From Termitomyces sp. T153 (taxonomy: Eukaryota > Basidiomycota > Agaricomycetes > Agaricales > Lyophyllaceae): a stretch of 64,000 nucleotides of DNA. Made by a program: the position numbers and the translations under genes. The stretch lies in assembly GCA_018296165.2 (NCBI GenBank), contig JACKQL020000026.1, forward strand, positions 434,001 to 498,000, given 5' to 3'. The notes under the pieces are model-generated. The model was not told the origin of the DNA and made no database searches. It saw only the letters and a program-made list of their open reading frames with translations. Positions 47,747 through 63,604 of this stretch are shown here, piece after piece; within the stretch, counting starts at the first letter, position 1; every line of letters starts with the position of its first letter.

Positions 47747-48224
47747 CCTCTTCTCATCTAATCCTGGTTCCGCTCACTTATCGATTAACATTTATCGCTT
47801 TACTTCCAATGGTTCCCAGCGCCTCCCTGCTCTGATTATAAATTCACTGACGCTCATGCAACATACTTTCCTTAACAATTAATCTGTCGATCCTTGTCAC
47901 TGCATCTGTACTATACTTGTATTCATACTCCTGTTCACTTTGTCTTTGGGTATCACTGATGCATCTACCTCATGCTCATGTTACCTGTCGTGTCAATGAA
48001 GTCTGGGTATTTCGTCCTAAGCAAGAAATGGCCTTGTCCACAAGTTGTCTTGGGAAAAATGGAAGGAGGGGATCAATGGAAGTCGTGTGTCCTGGCTCTT
48101 CCGTGTAAGTATGGATGTCGTTTACCTCAATCCAGATGTCGTAAATAATTTCAACAAGAAAAGTGGGGTGCTCAACACATGGGAATGCATACTCGGTCTA
48201 CATATTGATTTCCATAACTTCATG
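47747..48224. other. Convergent intergenic region
   Basis: Lies between the 3' ends of the RGS gene and the amidohydrolase. No supported gene. Confidence 0.5.
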
Positions 48225-49867
48225 TCAGTCATCCAGAAGCCATGTAGATGAGCGCTTGCGTGAGACTACAACACCAGCACGAATGACTGTGCGATCAAAA
48301 GATGGATGAAGGACTGCTGATTGTGTCGAGTGGGCCCCATGGAGGATCACAAAATCCGCGGCGTCGCCTGATACTGGAAACAGACGCTTGCCGTCACTCT
48401 CACCTACACCGAGAGCGAGCTTCGACGTCAAAGTTACAGATCGCTAAACAAAGATATTCGTGAAATGTTACTTGTGCATAAGGTAATAGGTATCCCACAA
48501 TGAGAGCTTCGATGTCAGAGGGAGCGGCAGTTTGAAATAGGGCAACACCCAGGGAGCAGAGCGTCAGAGGATCCAACGAGCCTTGTGGTGTAAATGCATT
48601 TTGAATATTGTTTATGCTCATCGCCACCTCAATTCCATACTTGTTCAGGAGATAAGGCACGCGTAGAGTGCTTCGTGGAGCTCCCAGTGGCTTCTCGTAA
48701 TCGCCCCTGCCTTGCATATAGAGGTCTGATTGCGGTAGCCCAACAAAGGTAATGGGAAGGTCTTTGATAGCTTCTGCAAGTCTCTGCCACTCTTCCTGGT
48801 CGAACAGCTGGAGTCGTGTCGCGTGGCCAATGGTGATTCGCCGATAGGTCTGGCCATTAGTATCAATCCATCCTTCCACCCCCACCTGTTTGACCTGCGA
48901 AATTACCTCGTAGATGAGTGGTTCTAATGAAGGATCAAGGTTATAGTCAAGGTGGAAATCGACATGCGCTCCACTTCCATATGCCGCATCCATAATAAGG
49001 GCAATGTTCATTTTCGCCTGCTCCAGTGTGGCCTCGACGTAAGGTGCAGAACCGATCACGTTAATTCCGTCCCTTTTCAAAGCTTCATGCAGCAAAGTAA
49101 AATTTCTTCCGGGCTGGGTATCTCCGGGGGCATCGAATAGAGGCTCTTGAGCAAAAACTGGAATGAAAGGAACGCATCACGAACGCTGATCAACAAGAAA
49201 GCCCGAGGACTTCTTCAGAAGAAAGGCTCGCCTGCTATTTGAACGTCGCAGACCTTCTCGAATTTTCTTTGCAGCGCCTGAGCAACATCTAAACAGGAGA
49301 ACCCAACAATCTTGTCGACCTCAACGTGAGCGCGCATTGACGTCACTCCGTATTGAACGCTCTCGCGTATCAGCCTTGCCCCTCGGCTATAGAGGTCGTC
49401 TAGATCCAGAGGAAATGCTGTTTTGGCATGTCTAGTCACTTCCAAAGCCTCGTTAAAGTGACTGACATGAACGTAGATGAGAAAAACAACCATCGGCCCG
49501 TTAATCGATCACTATACCCAGTGATAACCTTGCATCTATCGAGAATGAAGCACTTGTCAAGGTGTATATGAGAATGACATAATCTTGGCAGCCGAGGTCA
49601 GAATCCACAAGTGCACATGAAGTAAACTTACGAAGGCAGCAGTAGACTACCATCTGCATCGACAAACTGCTCGCCGGGGATGTCGCTGGTGTGGACTGTT
49701 TGCAAAGAGACTTTTCGAACTCGGCCATTATGACACTTGATTCGCCAAAGCTTGGATGATAGATTCTCGTCAGGATACGGTAATCTGGCATTGATTATAG
49801 TCAACGAAGAGGGCTGTTCGCCACTGCAACGGTCCACATCGAGCGGCACAAGGGGTACGGTAGTCAT
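48225..49867 (-). CDS. Metal-dependent amidohydrolase, cytosine-deaminase (CodA/AtzC) type
   Basis: A TIM-barrel hydrolase of the amidohydrolase superfamily; the substrate is unknown but probably a cyclic amidine or pyrimidine. Five or six exons. Motifs: an N-terminal beta domain (SSLTIINARLPYPDENL), the metal site SLCHSHIHLDKCFILD, TSMRAHVEVDKIVG, a second metal block GAHVDFHLDYNLDP, TIGHATRLQLF, then ITFVGLPQSDLYMQGR, and a closing beta domain with AADFVILHG. Two splice sites are odd: the intron after DVQIA seems to use a GC donor, and the intron near 48,435-48,470 is either about 28 nt (GTAACA donor) or about 63 nt (GTGGGA donor). Yeast Fcy1 belongs to a different fold. Confidence 0.8.
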
Positions 49868-50764
49868 TTGCCACTTGCTATGTAAGTCGAATAAATGGAT
49901 TTGCCTCGATCAAAGGCTCGCTGGGAATATACTGATGGATTTCTAAACAAACAATTCATATCCGACTGACTTGGTGGAGAATAGGAAGGCCCATCGACAC
50001 GTCGACGCGTGCATTTGTGAAGATCGGAAAATCGGGCCGGAATTACCAACGTGGAAACCTGCCGAAGAGCGGAATCTGGCTAAATATACATTACAAAGTT
50101 ATAGAATGGAATAACCTTCCATGGAAGATCTCCGAATCTCATCCACAAGGAAACACGATCGTGGGACCCACATACATATGCACAATTTCCATCTATCTCA
50201 GTTGTGTTACCTGCCGACATAATTGATTGTGGCATAAACCTACTTGAAATGGGAAACATGCCAATGGCTTACGACATACCAAAGTTTCTCAATTGGGAAT
50301 GGCTGCGAAATGCGATGCCACGAGGAACGCTTTACACAAGATAACGACTTGCGATTAATAAGGCATTGTGCCTTGCCTTGTCCTCGTACGGATACAGCAC
50401 TTGTCAGCCATGGAATTTTCCTTGTCCTTCTTTGTTAATTTCGTGATGCTTATCGTGCCGGCACTGACAAGGCTGTCCTACCACGCACATTCTCCGCAAG
50501 GCCTTCTTGAGGTTCCCTACAAGGTAATTTGAAAGGAAATTATGGATTCAATGAGTGCGCCACGTAGCGGTATCAGACAATACAGCAGGGCGATTACTAG
50601 TACTCGACAAGGTGTAGGATATCGTGGCATAAAATATAGGCGCCGATGTGTGTCGAATGAAAGTACTAGAGTAAGAGCAAGAAAAAAAGCAGGGAACGGG
50701 TGAGATGGGGACCAGCGGCGTTGCGATTAGAAGTACACTTTAACGATTAATTGTCCAAGATGAA
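49868..50764. other. Intergenic region
   Basis: About 900 bp with no supported gene. It contains the amidohydrolase promoter and the 3' end of the TCP11-type gene. Confidence 0.5.
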
Positions 50765-53074
50765 TTAAACGATGAAACCTTCCTGCTCGTAAAGAGCCAA
50801 GTAGGCGTTCAGATGAATGAGGGCCAAACGAGAGATTTTTTCCGCGAGTGACCGAACTTCTTCGGCCAATGGCTCCATGCCAGTAGCAAGGTTTGTGGGT
50901 ATGGGTGTAGACCCATTCTGGACACAAGAAAGGAAATCGATAGTCGATAACTTTCCAGGGGTAGAGTCACGACCGGGATATGCTTGAGCAACAACCGAGT
51001 TGAAGACCACGTCTCGTAATCGCCGCCGAAGCATGGTACACAAAGACGATTCAGTATGGATATTGGAATCCGCCCATCGCTGAGCGACTTGCAGCATGGT
51101 CTCACTGGGAACTTCGCCGACAGGTGAGGACGGAGCAGAAGGACTACGAGCCTCCTTGGCTCGCTTGGCGACCTGAAGAACGATATCCTGCTTGGCATTT
51201 CTCTCCCTCTCTAGATCTTTCTCTCGGGAGCTTTCAACATCATCAGACACAAGACGGGACGAAAAGCAATATCCGAGACGAGCGGAGCCGATATCACGAA
51301 TTTCAGTTTTCAACCGTAAGAGGTCACCGTCCTCTATTTTTTCTTGTGGTGAGATGGAGGAGTCATTTAGCTCTGAGTGAACGAGTTGTCGATATAGAAG
51401 GAGGAACATATAGATGGCCGTAACGTCAGCAGCATCTGCGCTCAGAACCGCCAGTCGTGTACTGTCCAGGTAAATAGTCTCCGGAGGAGCAGAAAGGCGG
51501 GGTAAGACGGGACTTGTACACTGGAATGCTGGCGTGAGGGGAGGTGAAGGAGAGGATGGCGAGGTCGGTGCAGGCGATGATTCTGGGGGATCAAAAATCA
51601 AGTCTATCATACCCTTGAGAACGGTGACGTAGGTTTGTTGATTCCGAGGGAGAGTGCTGTATTGAAGACTACCCGACGGGGATCCCGGGTGCGGGATGGA
51701 CTCACGAGTAAGGAGATCGGTGTGAGCGAGACGTAACCACTCGCGAGTCAGCCGAAGCGAGCATTCGGATCCCTTGCGAGTTTTGAATGCCTTGAGCTCG
51801 AACTGACCCGAAGTGCGGATGAGGAACGGCCTTAGCATCTGGAGTTGATGGTTTGCGATGTCCTTCGAAAAATTCCGAGGGGCTGAGTAACGGGTAGCAT
51901 AATTGAAAGCAGCTCATACCAATTTCATGAGCTCAAGAATCTCGAGGCACATCCTGACTGCCATCACCGCATCACGCTTTTTCCCTGTTGCCCCGGGTGC
52001 ACAAGTTTGAGCTACTTGTACTATCGCTTCCACGGAACGATCGCGCATTGGTGCGCAATGGCCTTTCAAGATTGTACCGATAGCGGAAAAAAGGCCAGAC
52101 GGATCAAACAATTCATGCTTAAGTTCTTGCTCGATGAGGACTGGATCGAAAATGGAACGAACATACAATGCTTGAGCAGAATGCTCCTGCATCTGCGATT
52201 TCAGCGTGCTCGGATACACGTACATGCCAGAAGCACTAGAGAGAGGCTGTATGACAAGAAGCAGGACCTCCAGAAATTCTGTAAGCAAGTTACGGATTCG
52301 GGACGGCATTCGCAGCGTAAAGACGTTCAAGGTAGAGGAGTACGCGACGACAGGCTGAGAAGAGGGCTGTGGGACCTGCGCACAGGCGCAAACGACAGAA
52401 TGAGGTTTTCCTTGAGAGTCAAAGGACACGCAGGTGCAGCCGCTCTCAACTTCCTGTATCACGGCAGCCCAGTAGTGTTCACACATGTTGCGTTTCCGGC
52501 GACTACATGTGGGACGAAACTGGAGACCTGGATCGAAAAGTAGGTCATGGCCTGAACGGAATTAGATGATGGCTCGAGTACAAAGGACGATTGACGCACG
52601 AAGCTGTGGATTGCGGAGAATGACATCGAGATCGAGCTCCTTCAACGTTTGACGGTTGACCAAAGGATGGGCGGATGGGATATGTATCGAATTAGCATCA
52701 ATGGGGAAGAAGGGGACGAGAGACGGAGATGACGGATCAGCTGAGTTCGGTGCCGGACGCAAACGGAGAAGAGAACCACTGGAAGGACCTGGATCAGCCG
52801 CCGAAACGATGCCAAGGTCTTCGATATCACTGCCATGGCGGGCGGTGGGCGGGGGTCGGGGTTTGAGCGGGGACTTTCGTGAAAGCGGGCGCTTGCGGAG
52901 GGAAGTCTGTATTTTGTCGAGCCTGGGACGCTTGAAGACGGCCTCTGCAGCAAGGGGGCTGGCGACGTGGGGAGGGTCGGGGGACCAATCTGAGAGCTGG
53001 CGCGGGGCACGGTGGGGCATGGGAGGGGACGGTTGGGGGTCGTCGGGGGTTTTTCGTTTGACAGAGTCGTGCAT
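50765..53074 (-). CDS. SOK1: TCP11/Sok1-family protein
   Basis: Yeast Sok1 suppresses loss of protein kinase A; TCP11 in animals is a sperm protein. The biochemical role is unknown. Three or four exons encode about 700 residues. Exon 1 is proline-rich and ends ELDLDVILRNPQLRASIVL. It joins (T + GC, intron about 30 nt) to HDLLFDPGLQFRPTCSRRKR and YWAAVIQEVESGCTC. The TCP11 domain follows: IRNLLTEFLEVLLLVIQPL, SIFDPVLIEQELKHELFDPS and LKGHCAPMRDRSVEAIVQVA. The C-terminal exon (51,838-50,765) ends LNAYLALYEQEGFIV. The ATG at 53074 (MHDSVKRKTPDD) is the only good start. The first intron is unusually short and should be checked. Confidence 0.85.
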
Positions 53075-54215
53075 AGCGGAAGACGGCAAGACAGGGGGCT
53101 ATATAAACAGCGGGGAATAACGTAGCGGGGACTATATAAGTAGCGGAACACATGGCGGTCGTGGCCCAGCTGTTTGCATTCTCCCCTTGGCCAATCTTCC
53201 ACGCGATCTTCTCATGCCGTGACATGCCTGATTTCTCCAAATCTCCCCTTTTCAGCACACATGCCGCATTACTTACTGCGGCTACTGATCATGCATGTCC
53301 AGAGCTGAGCATCATTCCAAATCGTATTGCCACTTGTCTCGCCCCTTCTCGCTTCGCGGAGATGATCGTGGTACTCCCTAATTCATTTCACTTAATCCAC
53401 CTATTTCGGCTTTTCTTTCTCCAGTTTTCCTGGTCCTTGTCTCCCAACAAACTCGAAACTGAATTTCTTCCATGTGCCTCTTTACTAGTCATTTAATTTC
53501 GAGCATGTGGAGCTTGCTTTGTCCTTCGGGCCAACGCGACGCATAATTACCCGGTGTCAACTTGCGCGCTAATTATTAAACTTTTCCAATATCCTATGCA
53601 TGTGTTGTCCATGCATACAAGAAATCCCATGTGGCCCACGACATGGGTAAGACAATCCACCGTCTGCACACACACCCGACGCTGGCACACGGCCCGTGTA
53701 CGCGGGTCCCTATTATATGTACATACCTCGGATCATCACTAAGCCATCTTGGTCGACTGTGAAGGATTTGTACTCGTCCATGATCATGTACTTTCTTTCT
53801 TTCCTAAAACAGAACCCATATACGGTTCCGCTCCATATAACCGGTTCCATCTTCCATCTAATTTGTTGATAACATTATGATCGAAACCGCTACAAAATGG
53901 ATGATCAACCTATGTAGGATACACTTATGGCAGGTGTACAATGAACATGCTTTCCGAGATAGTCATCAGACCTAATTACTTCAAGTTCTTAAGGTTTATC
54001 GTCATTCATCTTAGACTGCCAATGGGACAAGAGTATCCTTGTAGTTGTCCGATTATGACCGGCCCTTAGATGCCGAAGATAGTTATTCGCGACGCCACAC
54101 ATCCTCAGTTGCTGTATGTACGAGAGAATCCTGTAGGTAGTTCATGAGAGGTCACTTAAAAGAAATGGGTCATTTACAAATGAAATAACAGTGTTGGCGT
54201 ATTTGTATTCATAAT
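53075..54215. other. Intergenic region
   Basis: About 1.1 kb without a supported gene, between the promoter of the TCP11-type gene and the 3' end of VMA2. Near 53,100-53,150 two GACTATATAA/GGCTATATAA-like words lie just upstream of the TCP11-type start on the minus side and may be promoter elements. Confidence 0.45.
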
Positions 54216-56257
<2,042 letters not shown>

Positions 56258-56626
56258 ATTTCAAGACTGAGGCTGCTATCACAGAATCACGTTTTCAGCG
56301 AAGGCTCCAAGGAATGTATCGGCCTCGTTGACGTGAATAATGAGAAGTACTAAGGCTGACGGCTATGATCGCTCAAGGTTCTCACGACTGATAAATGAAT
56401 AAATTATTGATGATATCACATTTTCCCCAGCGTAGGCAAGGACCCTGTTGGAACAGATTCAAAGGGTCTCATATTCGCGGGTGGCAGTAACCAATACGTC
56501 TTGACCCTTAACCAACGTGTCTTAAGAGGACAGCTGACAACTATATGAAATTACTGCAATGCAGAAACGGAAAACCAAGACCGAGAGAGTACAGAAAATC
56601 ATTGAACGTCTATCTCCTATGTTCTT
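56258..56626. other. Intergenic region between VMA2 and the tubulin cofactor D gene
   Basis: No supported gene; VMA2 promoter and the 3' side of the TBCD gene. Confidence 0.5.
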
Positions 56627-59600
56627 CTATTCACTGCTCAAGAACGATTTTACGATTCGAGATACCGCTTCGGTTATCACCGTATTGTCCGCAGAAGTCC
56701 TGGAAGTAATGGAGTAGATGATCAGTCTCGTGTTTCAAGGGCAATAGAAGGAGAACTGGTAAGCACTGACCATTCAGTGTTCAGTAAAATTTCTTCCACC
56801 CCATCTGTATCAATACCCAGATCCGTGCCTTGCAGAAAGTTAAACATGAATTCAGCTGAATTACTTCGAATCTGTTCATGTGATTTCATCAGCTTGGTAA
56901 TACGGCAATGGGGATGATAGGAATCGTACACTGGGAAATTGGTGACCGAGAAAGTCGACTAATTTTGATACACAAGCTTCAAATATTGTCTGGAAGCGGA
57001 GGAGATGGACAGTACTAGGGGTGGCATCAGAGCTTATTACATGGACGTCAGAGACTGGATTACATTTTCATGCACTCATGGATCCGTGGTACACTCTTGA
57101 TGCGAGATATGTTTTTTGTGGTCATATCCAGGAGCTGTTGCAAGCTAAGACAATGTCAGATAATTGACAGAAGAAATGACTGGTTTATAACCTCTTCGAT
57201 CCAAGAGGATCATCGAAGATATTCGTCAACGCATCTCCCTCGAGCAAGATATCAAAAGTCTGCAAGACGGGTATCACAATCACATTTGAGGCTAAATTTG
57301 ATTTGGCTCGAGCGATAAGGTCCTCCACCAGGGTAATCAAGTCATATCCATTATTTTTGTTGGTGACCGGGAGTAATTTGACATATGATATAAGGCTGGC
57401 TGCTAGAGGACGATACTGCACCAAGGCATGAGAGTTTGACGAACACAAAGAAATTTCTGAGCCTACAGTACTTTCGGTTTTACTGCCCAGGCTAAACACG
57501 AGGCCTAACAAGACGGAAGGGCGATACTCAGGTACTTCGAGCAAGCGAACGGCTCTCGGAAACAGCCAAGATGCTTCATTCCAACCAATGCTATCGTTAC
57601 TATGGATGCCTCAATATAGCTGATTTCAGTGGTAAAGATTTAGCTTACCTTCCAAACAGCTCTTTTAGTAATGTTAAACCTGGAAGCTGCCAACTGGTAG
57701 CGTTGTGCACTTCCGGTAACGGCAAATGGAGAAGCCGTAAGAAACAAACACCCGCCTCCTGACGAACATTGTCCAGGCGTTCAACGCCTTGCTTGAGGAT
57801 CCCGCAGACAGCGGAGTGGAGCAGGGAAGGAGGTAAATAGTTATGAAACGCCACAATTTCCTTCGCATTGCGTATGAGAACTTCGATAGAAGTCGTCAGA
57901 CTTTGAATGCAGGCGACACGGATCCAAGAGCCCACATCTCCTCTTTGATCAGTTGAATAGTCATCTAATCCATCCAACAGACATTCGAAGAGGGAAGTAA
58001 CGACCTCTATTGATAGATCTAGTGCAATACTCAGCGTGACGCCAAAAGACGCTAAAATATTGGAAACATACAACGATGTATATTACCACCAATTGTAGAC
58101 ATAATGCGTGAAATGGCTGCGTAACAATTCCGACGCGCTTCAATGTTTGGCTTTGGGAGTGTCTGTCCCGCTAGGTCAAGTTAGGATCCAAGGAGAAGAA
58201 AACGATTCACACGGAACATTTGACAATCTCCAGAAGACACGCGACGGCATCAAAAAGAGCGTTATCATATACTGAGTAGTCGATGGCACCAATTAAAATC
58301 CCGAGACTCTGCTGTATTGTTGGCGAACTGTTTCTCAGCTCGTCAATCAATGTATAAATCAGTTAAATTAGAGTAATAAAAGATGAGGGCTTTGAAAAAG
58401 ACTCATCTTCGGACAGAACTAGAACAGTCAATCAAACGACTGACAGATGCCATGGCATCTGCACCAGCTTCTTGCACATATAATGTTCTATGTTTAAGCC
58501 CATGGTCAACAATCTTCCTCCACTGAGGAACAGAAGTAGTATCCGGGTGGAGCTCGGGGAGAGTTACAGTAATGGATATAAGACGGCACGCGGCAGCGGT
58601 GACAATAGCATTACGGGGTCCAATCAAAACATCAAAGGGGATATGAGCAAGACACCGGAAGATCTGATAGTATTTCAATTAGCAGGGAACAACGTATTCA
58701 TAGGGCCAATATACTTTTCGCAACTGCACCTCCCACGAGTTGTGGTCACCAATTTCACGATAGGCGATCGCTATTTCCGACAACGCGAGCAGCCCACCGT
58801 GCAGATCAGATACGTCGATCGAGTCTAAGATCCGTGTCTATTAGATGTGAGCAGATTTGCACATAGCGAGCCACAATGGAGATACGTGCAGATTTTTCGA
58901 TAGCCATAGGACCAAAGATGTCAAGACTTCCAAGGCATATCGATCTCAGTGACTGTGATCCCAATTCCCTCATCGTCGGATCCCAATGCCTCAAAGTTAC
59001 ATCAAGAACATGGTTCAATAAGAAAGTCTGATATTCTTCGTGCCTCGTTTTGATGTCAGGTATGTATGAATACACTCTTGCTTCGCCGACTTACTGGGCA
59101 ACCTGAGGTGCGGCTACGAGGAAGGCATTTCGACGTATGCTGACGGCGTAGAAATCGGTTTTTCCTAGGACATCTATGCCACAGGGAAACAGATTCTTTA
59201 TATGCATTCAGCACAATCGCCAAAATCAATGGAAACCACACTCACATTTCTACCAACATGCTCTTGGAAGGCTGCACTTGCCGCCCTACGTATATGTATT
59301 TCACGGTCATATAGTGCTACAGCAGTGAGACGTTGTGCCAGATTGTGGGAAAATGGTGCAAGGGTAGAAGGAACTTGACTTCGAGCAAGAGCCCAAATTA
59401 CATAGGCCGCGGCGTCGCGTACATTGGATCCGATTGAATGGGCGCCTTTGCGCAAATCGAAAAAGAGTGCCTGACAATTTCAATCGTCAGTTCCAGGTTA
59501 TGCAAACCCACGAGGCCGGCGGTAATACCTTTGACAGCCACTCAATCAACTCGGAGAGTCTTGATTGTGCTACAAGGCCCCTACGTGTCATTTCAGCACA

Positions 59601-61149
59601 CGCCAAACACGCCCCGTGCCATGTGCTTTCTGCAATTGCGGGGAGATCGTAAAGGCTTGCGGCAGCGATTGAGTGAATAGAGAACAAATTTAAAATGGTC
59701 TCGAATATCTGGTCAGAAAAGTCGAGGGGAAGGCGCTCGGAAATGTGGGCAACTCCCTTTGCTGCTGACCATCGGACAACAGTATCCTACTCATAGGTTA
59801 GTTCCCCGGGTTATCGGCATAATCTCAACTAAACTTTGTCCTGCAACGAATTGAATAGGTGTTCCAAAACACTTTCTACTTCGTGAGGAACTTCAATGTC
59901 GTTCTGTTGGACAGGATTCCTGTCAATATTTCCTTCATTAGCTAACAGACGCCCTGTAAAAAACAGGATCAGAAGCATGACTATGGTCCGCAGATAAATT
60001 TATACCTTTGCGACGCCCAATGTTCAAGCTTGGGAGAGAACGAATCGCAATCCGAGACAGCAATTTTGTCTTGTATTTTCGTATAGCAGTGTTACTTGAG
60101 AAAGTCGGGTGTTTATCGATAGACTCAGCTAGAGCGTAGAGCCTAGCGGACTCTTGCTGAATTTGGCCCAATGAACCAGATTTCACCACTTCACAAATGA
60201 CTTGGAGAACGCCGAGCACCTAAAATATCCATAGGGTAACGAAGCAGTAATATCTGGAGTTTTCAGGAGACAAACGATGAAGACGTCGACAATTCCATTC
60301 TCGAAACGAGCTTGGGCCCATTTCAAAAACGGCCCAAAGCGGTTCGCTGTGTCCTGCCTGGAGACTTCATTAGTTCAGCCCTGGTCTGCGAGGCAAAGAG
60401 CATACCTCATATAGAGACGTGAAAGGAGAAGAGCGGCACCCTCTCTTTCGAGCCCAGCTTTTCCGAGGAATGGCTTAATGGAAGTTTCGATCACGGAAGC
60501 AGTATGATCATCCTGTCCAACTTCATCAAACTGGGCCAGGTCGAAAGGAATCATACAGATGAGGGACAGCCAGATTAGTACAACATATCGTAAAGTCCAT
60601 TGGGTGGGGTCTTGAATCAGGCCTTGAGGAAGAAGCAAAAAATGCAGTGCGATGGACAAATCCGCGACCTCATGAGGGAAAAACCTGACTATTTTCTGGT
60701 CATGAAAGCTCTCACTATGTGGGCCAGGACGCTACACTGACTGATCGTTTTGTATCCTCGACATTTGACATAGTTGTACAACAGTGTTGATAATCGTTCT
60801 ACTCTGACCTGCGATCCTCGTTGTTGATTGGATACTGAAGATTTGGCGTACGATCGTAGACAGTTCACGACAGGCGTGACCATGATTTCTAGGTAAGGAT
60901 CCAAGAGATAGGACTGTTCTTGATATTCATCGAACTTTTGAAGAACTATAATCCTTTTCTTATAGGATGGAATCAAATCGAACTCACAATGTCAGACAGT
61001 CGTTTGAAGAGAAGAAACTCCTTCTTGTCATCTTCCTCTGAGGGATTTTCGTATAGATTCAACTTCAGACAAGAATGTTGAACATTGAGGAATTCTCCGA
61101 GCTTTTCAAATGATGAGAGAAGCTTTCCTTCGAGACATTGATCAGACAT
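56627..61149 (-). CDS. TBCD: Tubulin-folding cofactor D (TBCD; Cin1/Alp1 family)
   Basis: Cofactor D takes beta-tubulin and joins it to alpha-tubulin in heterodimer assembly. The gene has about fifteen exons of HEAT/armadillo-like helices, over 1,100 residues. Start MSDQCLEGKLLSSFEKLG. Landmark blocks: TQWTLRYVVLIWLSLICMIP with FDLAQFDE, LEREGAALLLSRLYMR, KDTVVRWSAAKGVAHISERL, then NVRDAAAYVIWALARSQVP, REIHIRRAASAAFQEHVGRN, and LRHWDPTMRELGSQSLRSI. The C-terminal block IRSNSAEFMFNFLQGTDLG ... EILLNTEW joins by a final intron to TSADNTVITEAVSRIVKSFL and the stop at 56,627. Divergent from BUD22 over 223 bp. Confidence 0.9.
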
Positions 61150-61372
61150 CAAGAATGACCGACGTCGAGTACAAGTATGTTCAATGATTAATGACGACTT
61201 TGAACTTCTGATTTATTCAAATAAAATCAATCTGTCCAACTTTATTACATCAGCAGTGCAACAACAAACGTAAAATACTAGCTCTCACAGATCTCACTCC
61301 TCGACAAAAACCATTATACTAGCATATCGTCCTGCTCGTCTCTCTTCATGCTATTTCTCCATAACTAGATAA

Positions 61373-63013
61373 ATGAAAGAAAGTACTTCTCAACGTGGGA
61401 CAAAAAGGAAGAGATATGAGCTTTCTCCGCAGGTTTTGTCTTATGTGATCATCCAAAGGAGATTTGCTGATTCTCAGTACGCTAGGCTTTATGTGCTAAA
61501 ATTGCAGGAAAGCTTGTATGCATTTTGTCTTCTTCGAGTGCATTTAATCGAGGATAACGCGTACGCTCTCCAGCATCACGACTTAAAAGAAGTGAAGAAA
61601 GCGGTCAAAAAGGCCAAAGCCTTTGAGACCCAGAAATTAGTGAAGAAACTTAAGGATATACGGTAGGCAGCTGCTCATACCTAAATACATGAACTTACTC
61701 AAACACCTAGAAAGAAATCAGGGGCCTCTGAAGAGATCACAAAAGTAGAACGACAACTCGATCTTTTGAAGGTGCGGTTCAAATGTCATTTAAAAACAAA
61801 CGTCCTAAAAAATGTAGGAACTTGATCATGAACTTGTAGCGACTACGGCCCTCAAGACAAAATTGAACAAGTATCAAATACTCAACGAAAATGAGAAGGT
61901 GCAGGCAGCTATCTCTAAAGAGCTTGTCGCCGACATCATCCCTGCTACTCCTGGCTCTGATGCAGCGAAGATGCAAAGCAGGGTTCTTAGCTCGAAAATT
62001 TTGGCTTCTGAAATTGCGGGAGTTGTCAGTGGCTTGAAAAGTATAATTCAACCACCGAACGTCTCTGAAGAATTGACTGCAGAGGTCGAGACAGCTTTCC
62101 AGAGACCACGGAAGCTTCAAAAGATGGATCAAGTGGAGAGGTCAAGCTCTGGAGACTCGATCACGACATATCATCCACCTTTTCAGAGTGCAAAAGCCGA
62201 ACAAGGGTTGGAAGAAGTTCTGGATGAAGACAACATGGGTTGGGAATCGGGTACAGTCGATGAAGAATATGATGAAGAGAAGATTGGTCGGGAATCTGGC
62301 TCGGCAAACGGAAAAGACAATGAATACTCAAATGAATTGGACAATGATGAAGTACTTATGATCAACCCAACTATCAATTCACCTCCACCACAAAAAACAC
62401 CACCAAAACCGCCATTAACTCAAGTTTCTCGAAAATCGACCGGAATACACTCTACTTTCCTTCCTTCTCTTTCCGTCGGTTTCACGCGCGGAAATTCAGA
62501 CGATTCGGATCTGAGTGAAAGCGAAGTTAAGCTTGCAGATATTGATATCAAGAAGAACAGACGGGGTCAAAGGGCACGGCGGGCGTGAGCATTAGATCGA
62601 CTTCTTTCAAATTCATGTGCAACATTGATACCGTGACTACAGAATATGGGAGAAAAAGTACGGAAAGGATGCCAACCACAAGAAGAAAGAAGTACACGCT
62701 GTGGGGCTGGACCACAACGGTTTGGACCATTCATCAAATCCGCGATTCCATTTCTGATCGTTATCTAGAAGGATCTACAAGGCAGGCTTATAACAAGACA
62801 GCGGCACGTCATCTTCGAAAGGTTGATGCACGATGGGGCCAATTACATGCCGTGGCTGCTCCAAGCTCGGCACCACAGAAACCAGCGGTGAGAAACTCCA
62901 TGAAACGTGTGGAAGAGAAGCCTATGCACCCATCATGGGAAGCCAAGCGCAAGTTGAAGGAAAAGGAAAGCGTTGGAATCGTCCCTAGTCAAGGCACGAA
63001 GATCAAGTTCTAG
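61373..63013 (+). CDS. BUD22: Ribosome biogenesis protein Bud22
   Basis: Bud22 is an SSU-processome factor for 18S rRNA maturation in yeast. Five exons join in frame. The N-terminal helical part has LHHDLKEVKKAVKKAKAFE-like sequence (read HHDLKEVKKAVKKAKAFE), and QLDLLK joins to ELDHELVATTALKTKLNK. A long acidic middle follows. The C-terminal block includes IWEKKYGKDANHKKKEV, then MHPSWEAKRKLKEKE and the end SQGTKIKF, the Bud22/SRFBP1 signature (HPSWEAKR...GkKi.F). An apparent stop after SSNPRFHF is removed by a 49-nt intron at 62,720-62,768. Confidence 0.85.
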
Positions 63014-63604
63014 TTTTAGATTCATAACTGTGGTCGTGTGCACCTTGCGCTTACCTTTGTCCAATCATATTTCGACTTGCCTTTTTCAGTTGTCATCAGC
63101 AAATTATGCGTCTTACGGAGCTTTTTTATCGAAAAGTCCTTCCTCCGGTGGCGCCGGATTCCATCGTACAATTTCAAAGCCACTTACTGGTACACGTATC
63201 GATTTCAAGTCGGAAACAAAAGCAACACAAGCAAGCTGGCTTTCTGGTATCGGATGATTCCCTTTTCACAATTTGTATGTATCGGGTGAATACCTTGGAT
63301 CACCAACCCTCATGATTCGGCTAGAGCTAATCCGCTTTCCAAAGTTCTTTTGACCGCTCATACGACTTGGCAACAAAGCAAACCAGTGTGGGAGATGGCT
63401 ATCTGTGAGCATACTCGTGATTGTAAACTCTGACGGCGTTTGTTGGGCACAAGAAGTACCATGTATCAGCAGCTGAAGATAAAAGTGGAATTAGATACTA
63501 CGAGATACTTTTGATATAAAAACAGAATCTGTAACGAAAAGAGCACGAAAGCAAACATAACTTGTACAAACACAGAGTATGGTATTTATTGTAATTATCG
63601 ACGC
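63014..63604. other. Convergent intergenic region
   Basis: No supported gene between BUD22 and the MYND-finger gene. Confidence 0.5.

Noticed and set aside
62700..62770. Apparent stop in BUD22 after SSNPRFHF
   Set aside because: A 49-nt GT-AG intron (62720-62768) in correct phase removes it.
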